Assembly (NCBI RefSeq): GCF_016031635.1
Contig: NZ_JACEGD010000024.1
Coordinates: 62,001-126,000, forward strand
Reading direction: 5' to 3'
Length of the DNA stretch: 64,000 bases
From: Bradyrhizobium diversitatis
GTDB taxonomy: Bacteria > Pseudomonadota > Alphaproteobacteria > Rhizobiales > Xanthobacteraceae
Shown: piece after piece, positions 1 through 8,075 of the stretch
How positions within the stretch are numbered: position 1 is the stretch's first letter
Layout of the letters: each line of letters opens with the position of its first letter
The notes under the pieces: generated by a model
What the model was told of the DNA's origin: nothing
Database searches by the model: none
Seen by the model: the letters and a program-made list of their open reading frames with translations, nothing else
Position numbers and translations under genes: made by a program

Positions 1-332
1 GCTTCACCATCTACTTCCTCTGCGGCATCGACAGCCAGAAGGCGCAGAACCTGTCCCGGGACGACCGCGTCTCGCTGGCGATCGACGACGACCCGGCAGA
101 AGTGATGGAGATCACCGGCCTGTCCATGGCGGCGCGGGCGGTGGCCGTGACCGATCTGGCCGAAGCCGAGAAGGCGATCGCGCTGCTGATGGCGCGCTAT
201 CCCGAGCAGAAGGCCCTGGGCCTGACGGTGCCGAAGCCTTCCGAGGTGCGGCTGATCCGCCTCACGCCGACGGTGATCTCGCTGCTCGATTATTCCAAGG
301 GATTTGGCCACACCGATCTCGTGACGTGCTGA
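1..332 (+). CDS. Pyridoxamine 5'-phosphate oxidase-family FMN-binding protein, 3' part only
   Basis: The reading frame is open from the first full codon at position 3 and stops with TGA at 330-332, so the start lies outside the window. The visible ~109 residues resemble the C-terminal half of the split-barrel flavin-binding family: a strand ending LCGIDSQKAQNL, then RDDRVSLAIDDD, then a helix and a final strand before LLDYSKGFGHTD. This family includes PNP oxidase-like proteins and F420/FMN reductases of unknown substrate. The N-terminal FMN-binding part is missing from view, so the exact subfamily cannot be set. Confidence 0.75.
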   Translation, partial: FTIYFLCGIDSQKAQNLSRDDRVSLAIDDDPAEVMEITGLSMAARAVAVTDLAEAEKAIALLMARYPEQKALGLTVPKPSEVRLIRLTPTVISLLDYSKGFGHTDLVTC

Positions 333-453
333 TGACGCGCGCGGTGGTTTGCGAAGACGAGCGGTCATCCGCTCCTGCCTTGACGCAGATCAACCCGGCC
401 TTTCCCTGCAAATCTAGGCTCGATCGATGATTCAATCGCGGTGAGGTTTGGCG

Positions 454-813
454 ATGTCGCACACTGTTCGAATCTCCATCGGCATCGTCATCCTGATCGC
501 CTTGTCGCTGCTGTTTCTCTTCAGCGTCGTTCACACCGCCGCGGGGGCCCCAAGGGCCGGCTCGCGCACGATCGCCGAAGGACAGCGCCTGGCGCAGGCG
601 TGGTGCCAGTCGTGTCACGCGGTCGAGCGGCACATGACCGATTTCTTCGACGAGGCGCCGAGCTTCCAGGCCATCGCAGACCGGCAAGGCACCACCGCGC
701 TGTCGCTCAAGGTGTTCTGGCGGACCAGCCATCGGAACATGCCGAACCTGGTGATCTCGCCGGAGCAGGCGGATGCGCTCTCGGCCTATATCCTCAGCCT
801 CAAGAGCGAATGA
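454..813 (+). CDS. Membrane-anchored monoheme cytochrome c
   Basis: The 119-residue protein has a hydrophobic N-terminal segment (residues about 8-28) that serves as a signal anchor or signal peptide. A class I heme motif CQSCH follows at residues 51-55, and a likely axial methionine sits in RNMPNL near residue 96. The fold would face the periplasm and carry one covalently bound heme for electron transfer. A TTG six bases upstream is in frame, but the ATG at 454 is preferred because GAGG lies about 7 bases before it. The gene stands alone, so its redox partner cannot be inferred. Confidence 0.85.
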   Translation: MSHTVRISIGIVILIALSLLFLFSVVHTAAGAPRAGSRTIAEGQRLAQAWCQSCHAVERHMTDFFDEAPSFQAIADRQGTTALSLKVFWRTSHRNMPNLVISPEQADALSAYILSLKSE

Positions 814-1020
814 GGGACCGGCCAAAGCACATCTTTGCGAAAACAACCCCATGCACAGTAGGCATGGCCATGGAATCGCTGGGGATTTGATCTGACTTCG
901 GCGATACCGAATTTCGTTTGCGCCGTCGGGCAAAACAGGTGCATGATGTCACGGTGGAGTCCCCTCGACGTCCAGGCGCTCGATGCGTAGCCTCCGCCCG
1001 TAACGCGCGACGAGCCCGCC

Positions 1021-1425
1021 ATGTCCTTCCTTCTCAACATCGACGTCCCCGACGTCGCCAAAGCCACGACCTTCTACACCGAGGCCTTCGGCCTGACGGT
1101 CGGCCGCCGCTTCGGCGCCGACTTCGTCGAGCTCAACGGCTGGCCGGCGCCGGTGTATCTCCTGACCAAGCAGGCCGGCACGATCGGCGCCGGCGGCGAC
1201 CGCCGCCGCTACGAGCGGCATTGGACGCCCATGCATATCGACGTCGTCGTTGACGACGTCGACGCCGCCGTCGCGCGTGCGCTCAGTGCGGGTGCGATCC
1301 TCGAGGCGCCCGCGCGCGATGCGCCCTATGGCCGGATCGCGATGCTGGCCGATCCGTTCGGGCACGGGTTCTGTCTGCTGGCGTTCAGCGCGAGAGGGTA
1401 TGACGCGTTGTTGGGGAGTTCGTAG
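1021..1425 (+). CDS. VOC superfamily (glyoxalase/bleomycin resistance-like) protein
   Basis: The 134-residue product has the paired beta-alpha-beta-beta-beta layout of the vicinal oxygen chelate fold. It opens with FLLNIDVPDVAKATTFYTEA, has the central HIDVVVDDVDAAVARAL segment and ends with MLADPFGHGFCLLAF, the usual C-terminal strand pair. Members are dioxygenases, lyases or resistance proteins; nothing here fixes the substrate. It lies alone between a cytochrome c gene and a conserved basic protein. Confidence 0.8.
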   Translation: MSFLLNIDVPDVAKATTFYTEAFGLTVGRRFGADFVELNGWPAPVYLLTKQAGTIGAGGDRRRYERHWTPMHIDVVVDDVDAAVARALSAGAILEAPARDAPYGRIAMLADPFGHGFCLLAFSARGYDALLGSS

Positions 1426-1479
1426 TTCGCGACCGGGCTACGATCGCCAGCGGGACAGCGAAGCCAGAATCGGGGCGGC

Positions 1480-2139
1480 ATGCCAAAGCAGGCGAAAAGC
1501 AAATCGACGAGGAAGCTGAAGACCTACCAGACCTCGCTCGGGTTCTACGATCAGGCGATCGCCGCGCCCTCGATGAAGGCAGCGCTGCAGGCCTGGGGCG
1601 CCAGCTCCAACCTGTTCCATCAGGGCGCGGCGAAGGAGACCGACGACCCCGACATCGTCGCGGCGACCATGGCGAAGCCGGGTGTCGTGCTCAGACGTCC
1701 GGTCGGCTCGGACGGCCCGTTCACCGAGAGTGCGGAGCTGCCGACCGATCTCGGCGAGGGCAAGTCCGAACGCAAGCCCAAGAGGTCGCCCAAGAGCAAA
1801 TCCAGGAAGCGCACGGCCAGGACCGCAAGGAAACCGTCCCGCAAGATCGACGATCAGGCGGCGCGCAAGGCTGCGGCGGCATTCGAGAAGGAGGAACGGC
1901 GGCGCGAAGCCGAGCGAAGGAAAGAGGAGGCCGCCCGCGCCAGGGAACGCGCGCGCCGGGAGAAGGCTGTCGCGACAGCGCAGGCGGCGTTTGACAAAGC
2001 GAGGCGGGAGCACGAGGCGCGGGCGGAGGAGATCGAAGCCGAGCGGACCGTGCTCGACGAACGCGCCGAGGCCGAGCAGGACCGCTGGGACAAGCAGCGG
2101 ATGAAGCTGGAGCAGGCGCTGCGCCGGGCGCGGGAGTAG
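1480..2139 (+). CDS. Conserved hypothetical protein with basic, coiled-coil C-terminal half
   Basis: The N-terminal ~70 residues (KTYQTSLGFYDQAIAAPSMK and onward) look like a small globular unit. The rest is very rich in Lys, Arg, Ala and Glu: first a Lys/Arg/Ser-rich linker, then a long Glu/Arg/Ala heptad-like region from about residue 125 to the end. Such proteins are often auto-labelled TolA-like because of the charged Ala-rich helix, but no membrane anchor or TolA domain is visible here. Function unknown. Confidence 0.7.
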   Translation: MPKQAKSKSTRKLKTYQTSLGFYDQAIAAPSMKAALQAWGASSNLFHQGAAKETDDPDIVAATMAKPGVVLRRPVGSDGPFTESAELPTDLGEGKSERKPKRSPKSKSRKRTARTARKPSRKIDDQAARKAAAAFEKEERRREAERRKEEAARARERARREKAVATAQAAFDKARREHEARAEEIEAERTVLDERAEAEQDRWDKQRMKLEQALRRARE

Positions 2140-2297
2140 CTTGCGCAGGCCGGGAGGGATTCCTTTACCACGCCATCCAGTCCCGGCCGAACCGCCGGAC
2201 GTTTAGGAGTTGCGCCAAAGTTCTGCGGTATCCTCGCTGTGATTGCGGATGCGTCGGACACGCCGTGCGACGCCGCCGCACGATCACGGGATCTGTC

Positions 2298-2834
2298 ATG
2301 AGCGATCATCGCGCCGCAGTCAGGCATCACACCTTGCGCACCGGCATCGTCGAATTCGACAACGGCACCGGCAGCACCGTCAGCGTGCCCTGTACGATTC
2401 GCGACGTCTCCGGCACCGGCGCGCGACTGCAACTCAACTCCTCGCTATGGGTCGCCGAAGCGTTCACGCTGGTTTTCGCGAGCGGCCTCCGCAAGGCCTG
2501 CCGCGTTGCCTGGCGCAAGGAGCGGCTGATCGGCAGCGCGTTTGCGGACGGCTATGCCAGCGTGGACGAGCAGGCCGCCATGATGACCGCGGGGGAACAG
2601 GCCCGGCACCGCCTCGGCATCGGCGCGCGCGTCAAGGCGGCGCGCGAAAAGCGCGGCTACACGCAAGCCCAGCTCGCCGAGCGCCTCAGCGTGACGCCGG
2701 CGTTCGTGGTGCAGGCCGAGCAGGGCGAGGTAGACATTCCACTGTACCAGCTGATGCACATCGCCGATCTCTTGATGGTCGGCCTCGACGGGCTCGTGGC
2801 GGGCCCGGCGCCGGAGGAGGTGGATGCGGCGTAG
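2298..2834 (+). CDS. PilZ domain-XRE helix-turn-helix fusion protein
   Basis: The 178-residue product joins two domains. Residues about 5-90 match a PilZ domain, including an RxxxR pair (R5 and R9) and a DxSxxG motif in RDVSGTGARL, which are the c-di-GMP contacts in this family. Residues about 105-165 form an XRE-type HTH (LAERLSVTPAFVVQAEQGEV is the recognition region). The combination suggests a DNA-binding protein that could sense c-di-GMP; that is inference. The ATG at 2298 is chosen because the domain begins right after it; an upstream in-frame start at 2265 would add only a basic leader. Confidence 0.75.
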   Translation: MSDHRAAVRHHTLRTGIVEFDNGTGSTVSVPCTIRDVSGTGARLQLNSSLWVAEAFTLVFASGLRKACRVAWRKERLIGSAFADGYASVDEQAAMMTAGEQARHRLGIGARVKAAREKRGYTQAQLAERLSVTPAFVVQAEQGEVDIPLYQLMHIADLLMVGLDGLVAGPAPEEVDAA

Positions 2835-2996
2835 GGCGTCACGGTCCGTCGCCCGGTCTCGGTCCGTTCGCATTGCGCGCGCTGAAATGCCGTTCAAAAG
2901 CGGGCGTCTCGAAGGATGGCCGCAGAAAAACTCGCGCGAAATTTGCTTGCCTTGCCCGGCATCCTTTTGCACTCTCGCTGAGAAGGAGACCAACGC

Positions 2997-3272
2997 ATGA
3001 CAAAGATGACCGTCGCCTATGCGCTCGGAACGGCCCTGGTGCTGAGCCTCGCAACATCGGCTGCCGACGCAAAGCCGCGGAAGCAAGTGGTTCGCGCACC
3101 GCAGGAGCGGCTGATCGTCACGGCGCCGGTGCTGCGGCCGACGCCGTGGGACTACAACATCGTTCCGCGCTATCGCTATCGTCCCGAGGACGACAAGGTC
3201 GATCCCTACGGTCCGCCGCTGGTGCCGTCCTATGTTCGCTACGAGGGATGGCGCTGGCCGTATTGGTGGTAG
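2997..3272 (+). CDS. Small exported protein of unknown function
   Basis: The product has 91 residues. A signal peptide is clear (basic MTKMTV, hydrophobic core ALGTALVLSLATSA, cleavage likely after AADA). The mature part is short, rich in Pro, Tyr and Arg, and ends with aromatic residues WRWPYWW. AGAAGGAG lies 6-13 bases before the ATG as a strong ribosome binding site. No family is recognised. Confidence 0.7.
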   Translation: MTKMTVAYALGTALVLSLATSAADAKPRKQVVRAPQERLIVTAPVLRPTPWDYNIVPRYRYRPEDDKVDPYGPPLVPSYVRYEGWRWPYWW

Positions 3273-3295
3273 AGCCGGGCCACGCGCGTGGTCTC

Positions 3296-3376
3296 GTAGC
3301 CCGGATGAGCGAAGCGATATCCGGGGGTGATTCGGCAACGGAAGTCCCCGGATGTCGCTTCGCTCATCCGGGCTAC
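3296..3376. repeat. Intergenic inverted repeat of the GTAGCCCGGATGAGCG family
   Basis: GTAGCCCGGATGAGCGAAGC at 3296 is mirrored at the other end by GCTTCGCTCATCCGGGCTAC, ending at 3376. The arms are near-perfect over about 30 bases, with a short spacer. This looks like a dispersed palindromic element of the Bradyrhizobium lineage. It sits between the convergent genes at 2997 and 3379 and could also act as a bidirectional terminator. Confidence 0.8.
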
Positions 3377-3378
3377 GG

Positions 3379-4176
3379 CTAACCGCTGTCCTCCGCCGCA
3401 AGCCGCAGAAACTGCCGCTTCATCGCGTTGACCCTAGCGAGATAGGCCGCGACGAGGTGATCGCCGCAGCGCTCGCCGGCGAGCATTTGAAACTTGCGGC
3501 GCGCATAGGCCGTGGCGGGGCCTGCACCGCAGAGATGGATGAAGGCGGCCAGATCCTGCTTCTGCGTCGCGTTTGCCTTGATATCGCCCGCGAGGGAGAG
3601 AACCAGCGCCATTTGGCGGTCGAGATACACCGAGGCCAGCTCGATGGCGTGGCTCGGGACCGCGCGGATGTAGAAGCTGGTGAAGCCGCAGCCGGTCTGC
3701 GTAACCGCGTTGCCGCGAACGCAGAACCGCGCGGCCTCCGCGAAGGCCGGGTCGGTCATCTGGAACAGGCCGACGGCGCTGGAGGCGGGCCGGTAGATCG
3801 CAAGTGGATTGAAGCTCCATCGCCAGCGCCAATAGGTGCGCGCCACCGGATTGCCTGAACTCTCGACCTGCGCCAGCGCGGCCAGCAATTCCGGCGTGAT
3901 CGTTGCGGTGGAGGCGTTCCGGAACAGCGGACCGTAGCTCGCCCAGGTCTCCGCCGGCTCCTTGTCGAGGGCGTTGCCGATGAGGACGAACAGCTCGGTC
4001 GGCTTGCGGATCAACTGATAGGCGATGTTCAGAAGCGCGAGGGTCACAAGTATCACCGCCACGCTGCCTCCGATCCTGACCGTCCGCGGTGCGCGCGCGA
4101 ACCTCCTTCGAACCCACCGAGCGCTCCGCCGGACGCTGCGAAGGCGGGAGAGGAGGCTCTTGCTTTTGGTTGGCAT
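3379..4176 (-). CDS. Membrane-anchored lytic transglycosylase (SLT domain)
   Basis: The 265-residue protein has a very basic N-terminus (residues 1-33), one transmembrane helix (about 36-55), then a lysozyme-like transglycosylase domain. The catalytic glutamate is E105 in AQVESSGNP, followed by the SAVGLFQMTDPAF motif typical of family 1 SLT domains. It would cleave peptidoglycan strands from the periplasmic side of the inner membrane. The basic anchor suggests no signal peptide cleavage. It is single and convergent with the small exported protein. Confidence 0.85.
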   Translation of the reverse strand: MPTKSKSLLSRLRSVRRSARWVRRRFARAPRTVRIGGSVAVILVTLALLNIAYQLIRKPTELFVLIGNALDKEPAETWASYGPLFRNASTATITPELLAALAQVESSGNPVARTYWRWRWSFNPLAIYRPASSAVGLFQMTDPAFAEAARFCVRGNAVTQTGCGFTSFYIRAVPSHAIELASVYLDRQMALVLSLAGDIKANATQKQDLAAFIHLCGAGPATAYARRKFQMLAGERCGDHLVAAYLARVNAMKRQFLRLAAEDSG

Positions 4177-4393
4177 GGGCTGTGAGCGCGCAATCGCGGA
4201 GACTGTGGACCTGGTTGGCGCTGTCTACCACGTGAAGCGGGCCGCAGATCCCGCATTTGAGAGCGGCTTCCGCAGGCAATCCGCTTCCCTTATGCGAACG
4301 TCCCGGGTTGAGGGGATTTGCGGGGCGGCGAAGGTGTAGCCCGCGTCCCGCCCCGCTGCAGGCGGAGCGAGACGGTTACTTGGACCAACTCGC

Positions 4394-5599
4394 TCAGATC
4401 AGGAAGTCGGTCGCGTGCAAGCTCGCCGCCTGGACGCCGTCGAGCGTGATGGTGTCGTTCGCCGAGAGATGAATCACGGCATCGCCAGCGGTGTTGTCGC
4501 TGATCAGTTTCGACAACGCCGCCCAGTCCGCAAACCCGTAATCCTGCACGTTGATCAGGTCGTGCTCGGTCACGGTGCAGCCGACCGCCTTGTTGCCCTG
4601 ATCGAAGTCGGTGATGAGATCGTTGCCGGAGCCGGTGTTGAAGACGAAGGTGTCGCTGTTGCCGCCGCCAGAAAGCTGGTCATCGCCGGCGCCGCCGTTG
4701 AGGATATCCCTGCCGCCGGTGATCGAGCCCGGCGTGGCTGGGGCATAGCTCGCGGCATCGCCATAGAGGTGATCGTAAGTTGCCCCGCCGGTGAGGATAT
4801 CGTTACCGCCCTGGGCATTGCCGGACATGGTCCGCGCATCGCCGTAGAGCTCCGGGTGCGCAAACTGGATGGTGTCGATGCCATCGAACTCGAGCGTGAG
4901 AATGTCATCTCCCCCTCGGGCATTGTCGGTCAGCGAGGTCACCGAATCTCCGTAGCCAAATCCGCCGGTCATGACGACCTCGGTGCCTAAGGTGAAGGTG
5001 ATGTTGTCATTGCCGCCATGCGCATCGCCGCCGATGGAGCCGATGGCATCGCCGCTGGCTGTCGCAAAGCCCTGTAGGGTGTCCACATCGATTGCGAGCG
5101 TGTCATTGCCGCCCTGCGCCGTGCCGGTCATGGAACCACCGGCATCGCCGGCGTACACGTGGTCGTAGCTTCGCCAGCCCACCGCGCTCGTGATGGTGTC
5201 GCTGCCGCCGTGCGAATTGCCGGACATGTCGCCGGCGACATCCCCGAAAACATGCACGTCGGTGTAAAGCGAGTCGGCCCCGACACTGATCGTGTCGTTG
5301 CCGCCCCTGGCGTCGTCGGTCATCGCCCCGGCGTCGCCGACCACGAGGAAGGCATTCCAGCCGTAGCTGCCAGTCACGGTCAGGGTGTCGTTGCCGCCGT
5401 GGGAGTGGCCATGCAGCGTCGAGTCGTCCTCGCCGAAGATCGTGACGTCCACTTCAGGCTGGGTGACGGTGACCGTCACGGTGTCGTTGCCGCCCCAGGC
5501 ATCCGTGGCGGTCGGGAAATTCGGATCGCCGTAGAGGGTTTCGATTTGACCAAACTGGTCGAGCAGGACGTCGATGGTGTCGTTTGGCAGATATTGCAT
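4394..5599 (-). CDS. RTX-like repeat protein B (tandem paralogue), likely type I secreted
   Basis: The 401-residue protein has no signal peptide. Seven GGNDT-led units of 31-35 residues run from about residue 36 to 265 (GGNDT, a beta-rich stretch, GDA, then a Met/Gly turn). Canonical RTX nonapeptides follow (GGAGDDQLSGGGNSD near residue 300), and then a C-terminal domain (GSGNDLITDFDQGNKAVG to ATDFLI) like known type I secretion signals. Calcium binding and T1SS export are inferred from the family. An upstream in-frame start at 5641 exists, but GGGAG lies 7 bases before the ATG at 5599. The gene lies 81 bases downstream of paralogue A, in the same direction, with the same start context. Confidence 0.8.
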   Translation of the reverse strand: MQYLPNDTIDVLLDQFGQIETLYGDPNFPTATDAWGGNDTVTVTVTQPEVDVTIFGEDDSTLHGHSHGGNDTLTVTGSYGWNAFLVVGDAGAMTDDARGGNDTISVGADSLYTDVHVFGDVAGDMSGNSHGGSDTITSAVGWRSYDHVYAGDAGGSMTGTAQGGNDTLAIDVDTLQGFATASGDAIGSIGGDAHGGNDNITFTLGTEVVMTGGFGYGDSVTSLTDNARGGDDILTLEFDGIDTIQFAHPELYGDARTMSGNAQGGNDILTGGATYDHLYGDAASYAPATPGSITGGRDILNGGAGDDQLSGGGNSDTFVFNTGSGNDLITDFDQGNKAVGCTVTEHDLINVQDYGFADWAALSKLISDNTAGDAVIHLSANDTITLDGVQAASLHATDFLI

Positions 5600-5627
5600 G
5601 GCGTAACTCCCATTTCGTTGCAATCTC

Positions 5628-5660
5628 CGATGTCGCCCCATGCGCCACGGAGCGACATCG
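5628..5660. repeat. Inverted repeat between the RTX-like paralogues
   Basis: CGATGTCGC at 5628-5636 pairs with GCGACATCG at 5652-5660 around a 15-base loop. There is no T tract on either strand, so it is a weak candidate for a terminator or an mRNA processing/stability hairpin between paralogue A and B. Confidence 0.45.
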
Positions 5661-5680
5661 CGGCTTTTCGATTCAGTTCC

Positions 5681-6883
5681 TCAGATGATGAAGTCGGTCG
5701 GATGCAGGTTCGCCGCCTTGACGCCGTCCAGCGTGATCGCATCATTGGCCGACAGGTGGATCACGGCATCGCCGGCGGTGTTGTCGCTGATCAGGCTCGA
5801 CAGTGCCGCCCAGTCGGCAAATCCATAGTCGTGTACGTCGATCAGATCGTGCTCCACCGCGGTGCTGCCGACGGCCTTGTTGCCCTGATCGAAGTCGTTG
5901 ATCGTGTCGTTGCCGGAACCGGTGTTGAAGACGAATAGGTCGCTGTTCCCTCCGCCCCACAACTGGTCGTCGCCGGCTCCGCCGTTCAGCGTGTCGATGC
6001 CGCCGGTGATCGAGCCGGGCGATGCGGGTTCATAGGTCCGCGCATCGCCATACATGAAGTCCCGGCCGGCGCCGCCGTTCAGGATATCGTTGCCGCCCTG
6101 GGAATGACCCGCCATGATCGGCGCGTCGCCGAACAGCGACGAGGCGGCATCCGCGTACTGGCCGTCGATCTGGACGGTGAGGACATCGTCGCCGCCCTGG
6201 GCAAAATCCATCAGGGACGTCGACGAATCCCCCGATAGGGATGCGCCGGATATGGGGCTGTCGCCGTTCAGCGTGACGGTCAAACTGTCGTTGCCGCCTT
6301 GCGCAAGGCCGCGCAGGTCGCCGATGGCATCGCCACTGACCGTCGCCGCGCCGTCGATGGTGAGCACGCTGACATCGAGCGTATCGTTGCCGCCGTGCGA
6401 GGTATCGATCATGGAGCCGCCGGCATCGCCCGCGAACAGGTTGGCGCCACCGCGCCACCCGATCGAGCCGGTGATGTCGTCATTGCCGCCCTGCGCATTG
6501 CCCGACATGTCGCCCGCGACATCGCCGAAGGCCGAGACAGTGGTGTAGACCGTGCCATGGGCATCCGCGACGATGGTGTCGTTGCCGCCCCTGGCGTCGT
6601 CGATCATCGATTGGGTGTCGCCGACCACGAGGCCGGTGTTCCAGCCGCCGCCGATGTCGGCGATGAGCGTGTCATTGCCGCCTTTCGAGTGACCAAGCAG
6701 CATCGTGTGGTCATCGCCGAAGATCGTCAGGCGCGTATTGAGCTCAGTGACGGTGGCCGTCACGGTATCGTTGCCGCCCCAGACGTCCCTGGCTGCGGGA
6801 AAGCCGGGGTCTCCGTAGACGGTCTCGATCTGACCAAACTGGTCGAGGGTGACGTCGATGGTGTCGTTCGGCAGATGCTGCAT
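5681..6883 (-). CDS. RTX-like repeat protein A (tandem paralogue), likely type I secreted
   Basis: The 400-residue protein is the upstream twin of the gene at 4394-5599. The first residues are nearly the same (MQHLPNDTIDVTLDQFGQIE), as are the ~32-residue GGNDT repeats, the GGAGDDQLWGGGNSD nonapeptide block and the C-terminal domain ending HPTDFII. The two copies differ mainly inside the repeat strands, which suggests an old tandem duplication whose terminal domains stay under constraint. No T1SS transporter genes are nearby. The start has GGGAG 7 bases upstream. Confidence 0.8.
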   Translation of the reverse strand: MQHLPNDTIDVTLDQFGQIETVYGDPGFPAARDVWGGNDTVTATVTELNTRLTIFGDDHTMLLGHSKGGNDTLIADIGGGWNTGLVVGDTQSMIDDARGGNDTIVADAHGTVYTTVSAFGDVAGDMSGNAQGGNDDITGSIGWRGGANLFAGDAGGSMIDTSHGGNDTLDVSVLTIDGAATVSGDAIGDLRGLAQGGNDSLTVTLNGDSPISGASLSGDSSTSLMDFAQGGDDVLTVQIDGQYADAASSLFGDAPIMAGHSQGGNDILNGGAGRDFMYGDARTYEPASPGSITGGIDTLNGGAGDDQLWGGGNSDLFVFNTGSGNDTINDFDQGNKAVGSTAVEHDLIDVHDYGFADWAALSSLISDNTAGDAVIHLSANDAITLDGVKAANLHPTDFII

Positions 6884-6972
6884 GGCGTAGCTCCCATTTC
6901 ATTGTCGGAAGCGGGCCTGACGCCTGCAGAGTTTCTTGCAAGTCGCGTTGTTGACCACGCTTCAGGGGAGAA

Positions 6973-6989
6973 ATCTACCTTTGGTAGAT
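6973..6989. promoter_or_regulatory. Perfect short palindrome upstream of the RTX-like genes and gapR
   Basis: ATCTACC-TTT-GGTAGAT: two 7-base arms with a 3-base spacer. It lies 90 bases upstream of RTX-like gene A (minus strand) and 172 bases upstream of gapR (plus strand), so it sits in a divergent promoter region. It may be an operator; the regulator is unknown. Confidence 0.4.
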
Positions 6990-7160
6990 GGCAGAGATTT
7001 GTAGGAATTCGGGAGAGAGTTTGGTGGCGTGCATGGAACCGCGGCGGCGTTCGTCGAGATCGCCACGGCAAGTTTGCGCGTCCCGTGAAGACGACGAGGG
7101 TTAACACATTGGTCATTTCTTTGCGGTCATTTTCACGACCTCAGTCAGCAAAGAGGCACC

Positions 7161-7427
7161 ATGTCCGACATCACCATTCCCGGCGGCAAGATCCGTTCCT
7201 TCGTCGAGCGGATCGAGAACCTCGACAGCGAAATGCAGGAGTTGAGCGAGCAGAAGAAGGAAGTCTTCGCGGAAGCGAAGGGCGAGGGCTTCGACGTGAA
7301 GATCCTCAAGGAGATCATCAAGCTGCGCAAGGAAGACAAGAACGAGCGCGACGAGCGCGAAAGCCTGCTCGACCTCTACATGCGGGCGATGGAAACGGCC
7401 TCGCCGGAGCAGGCGAAGGCGGCGTGA
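7161..7427 (+). CDS. gapR: GapR-family DNA-binding protein (DUF2312)
   Basis: The 88-residue protein matches the conserved alphaproteobacterial DUF2312 family along its whole length. A long coiled-coil helix (GKIRSFVERIENLDSEMQEL) is followed by the conserved segment containing KGEGFDVKILKEIIKLRK. The family prototype, GapR of Caulobacter, binds overtwisted AT-rich DNA as a tetramer and aids replication and chromosome organisation. Length and motif order are normal for the family. Assignment by family; high confidence. Confidence 0.9.
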   Translation: MSDITIPGGKIRSFVERIENLDSEMQELSEQKKEVFAEAKGEGFDVKILKEIIKLRKEDKNERDERESLLDLYMRAMETASPEQAKAA

Positions 7428-7528
7428 GAGCATTGGGTTGATCGGTGAGGGAGAGATGGCCGCGATCGCTGGGATTGCGGCCGTCATGCGGTGGCAACCA
7501 CGAAGAAGTGGAGCGCAGCAGAACCCAC

Positions 7529-7637
7529 CGTCATTCCGGGGCGCGCGAAGCGCGAGCCCGGAATCCATTGCGCCACTCGTCGTGCCGCCCGATGGATTTT
7601 CGGGCTCGCGCCCAAGCGGGCGCGCCCCGGAATGACG
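7529..7637. repeat. Intergenic inverted repeat of the CGTCATTCCGGGGCGCG family
   Basis: CGTCATTCCGGGGCGCG at 7529 is mirrored by CGCGCCCCGGAATGACG ending at 7637. Inner arms (GCGCGAGCCCGGAATCCATT against GATGGATTTTCGGGCTCGCG) extend the fold into a long imperfect hairpin of about 109 bases. This is one of the common dispersed elements of Bradyrhizobium genomes. Confidence 0.8.
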
Positions 7638-7670
7638 GCGCAAAGGGTGTCTTCGTCGGAACGGCAGTGG

Positions 7671-7758
7671 CTCGTAGGATGGTTAGAGCGAAAGCGAGAA
7701 CCCATCAATAGTCGTCGAGGAATGATCGGTTTCGCAAGGGCTCTGCCCATCCTACGAG
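7671..7758. repeat. Intergenic inverted repeat of the CTCGTAGGATGG family
   Basis: CTCGTAGGATGG at 7671 pairs with CCATCCTACGAG ending at 7758. Between them lie GAGCGAAAGCGAGAACCCAT and a partly complementary TTTCGCAAGGGCTCT. It is a second dispersed palindromic element type placed directly after the first. Confidence 0.7.
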
Positions 7759-7844
7759 CTGTTACCGTAATCATCGGTTCACCGATCCTGATCGAACAGT
7801 CGTGATCGGTGTTGCTTGCGGCACAGCGTAACTCGCCCTACGGG

Positions 7845-8075
7845 CTAAAAGTTCGCGCCCGACGCCATCAGCACGGCACCGGCGGCCATCAGAACGATTC
7901 CCGGCCAGTTCGATGCGATCCCAAGAAATCCCAGGCCGCGGCGAGGCGGCTCCAGCGTGCCGCGAACCGGTCGAGAGGAATCCCGACCGCTAAGGGGCCC
8001 CCGCCAAATCGTGGCGCGCAGCATGTACAGGAGTCCACCAAAGATGAGCAGCGCGCCAAGTCCCGTCAGGAACAT
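7845..8075 (-). CDS. Small two-helix membrane protein of unknown function
   Basis: The product has 76 residues with two hydrophobic segments, FLTGLGALLIFGGLLYML (about 2-19) and PGIVLMAAGAVLMASGANF (about 58-76). They are joined by a basic, Pro/Arg-rich loop. This is a plausible short inner-membrane protein; no family is recognised. It lies directly downstream of the dispersed repeats, in a region with few other coding signals. Confidence 0.55.
   Translation of the reverse strand: MFLTGLGALLIFGGLLYMLRATIWRGPLSGRDSSRPVRGTLEPPRRGLGFLGIASNWPGIVLMAAGAVLMASGANF

Larger units (their letters stand above)
7428..7844. other. Gene-free stretch holding two dispersed inverted repeats
   Basis: No believable protein gene is seen on either strand in these 417 bases; small open frames here read through the palindromic elements annotated at 7529-7637 and 7671-7758. 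The remaining bases (7760-7844) hold short repeats of CGATC-type words without clear structure. Confidence 0.6.

Noticed and set aside
4394..6883. CRISPR array, because of regular ~96-base spacing
   Set aside because: The periodicity comes from ~32-residue protein repeats in two coding genes; units are not identical and there are no spacers.
7074..7093. EcfG promoter before gapR (GGAAC at 7034)
   Set aside because: The next CGTT follows after only 8 bases, not 16-17.
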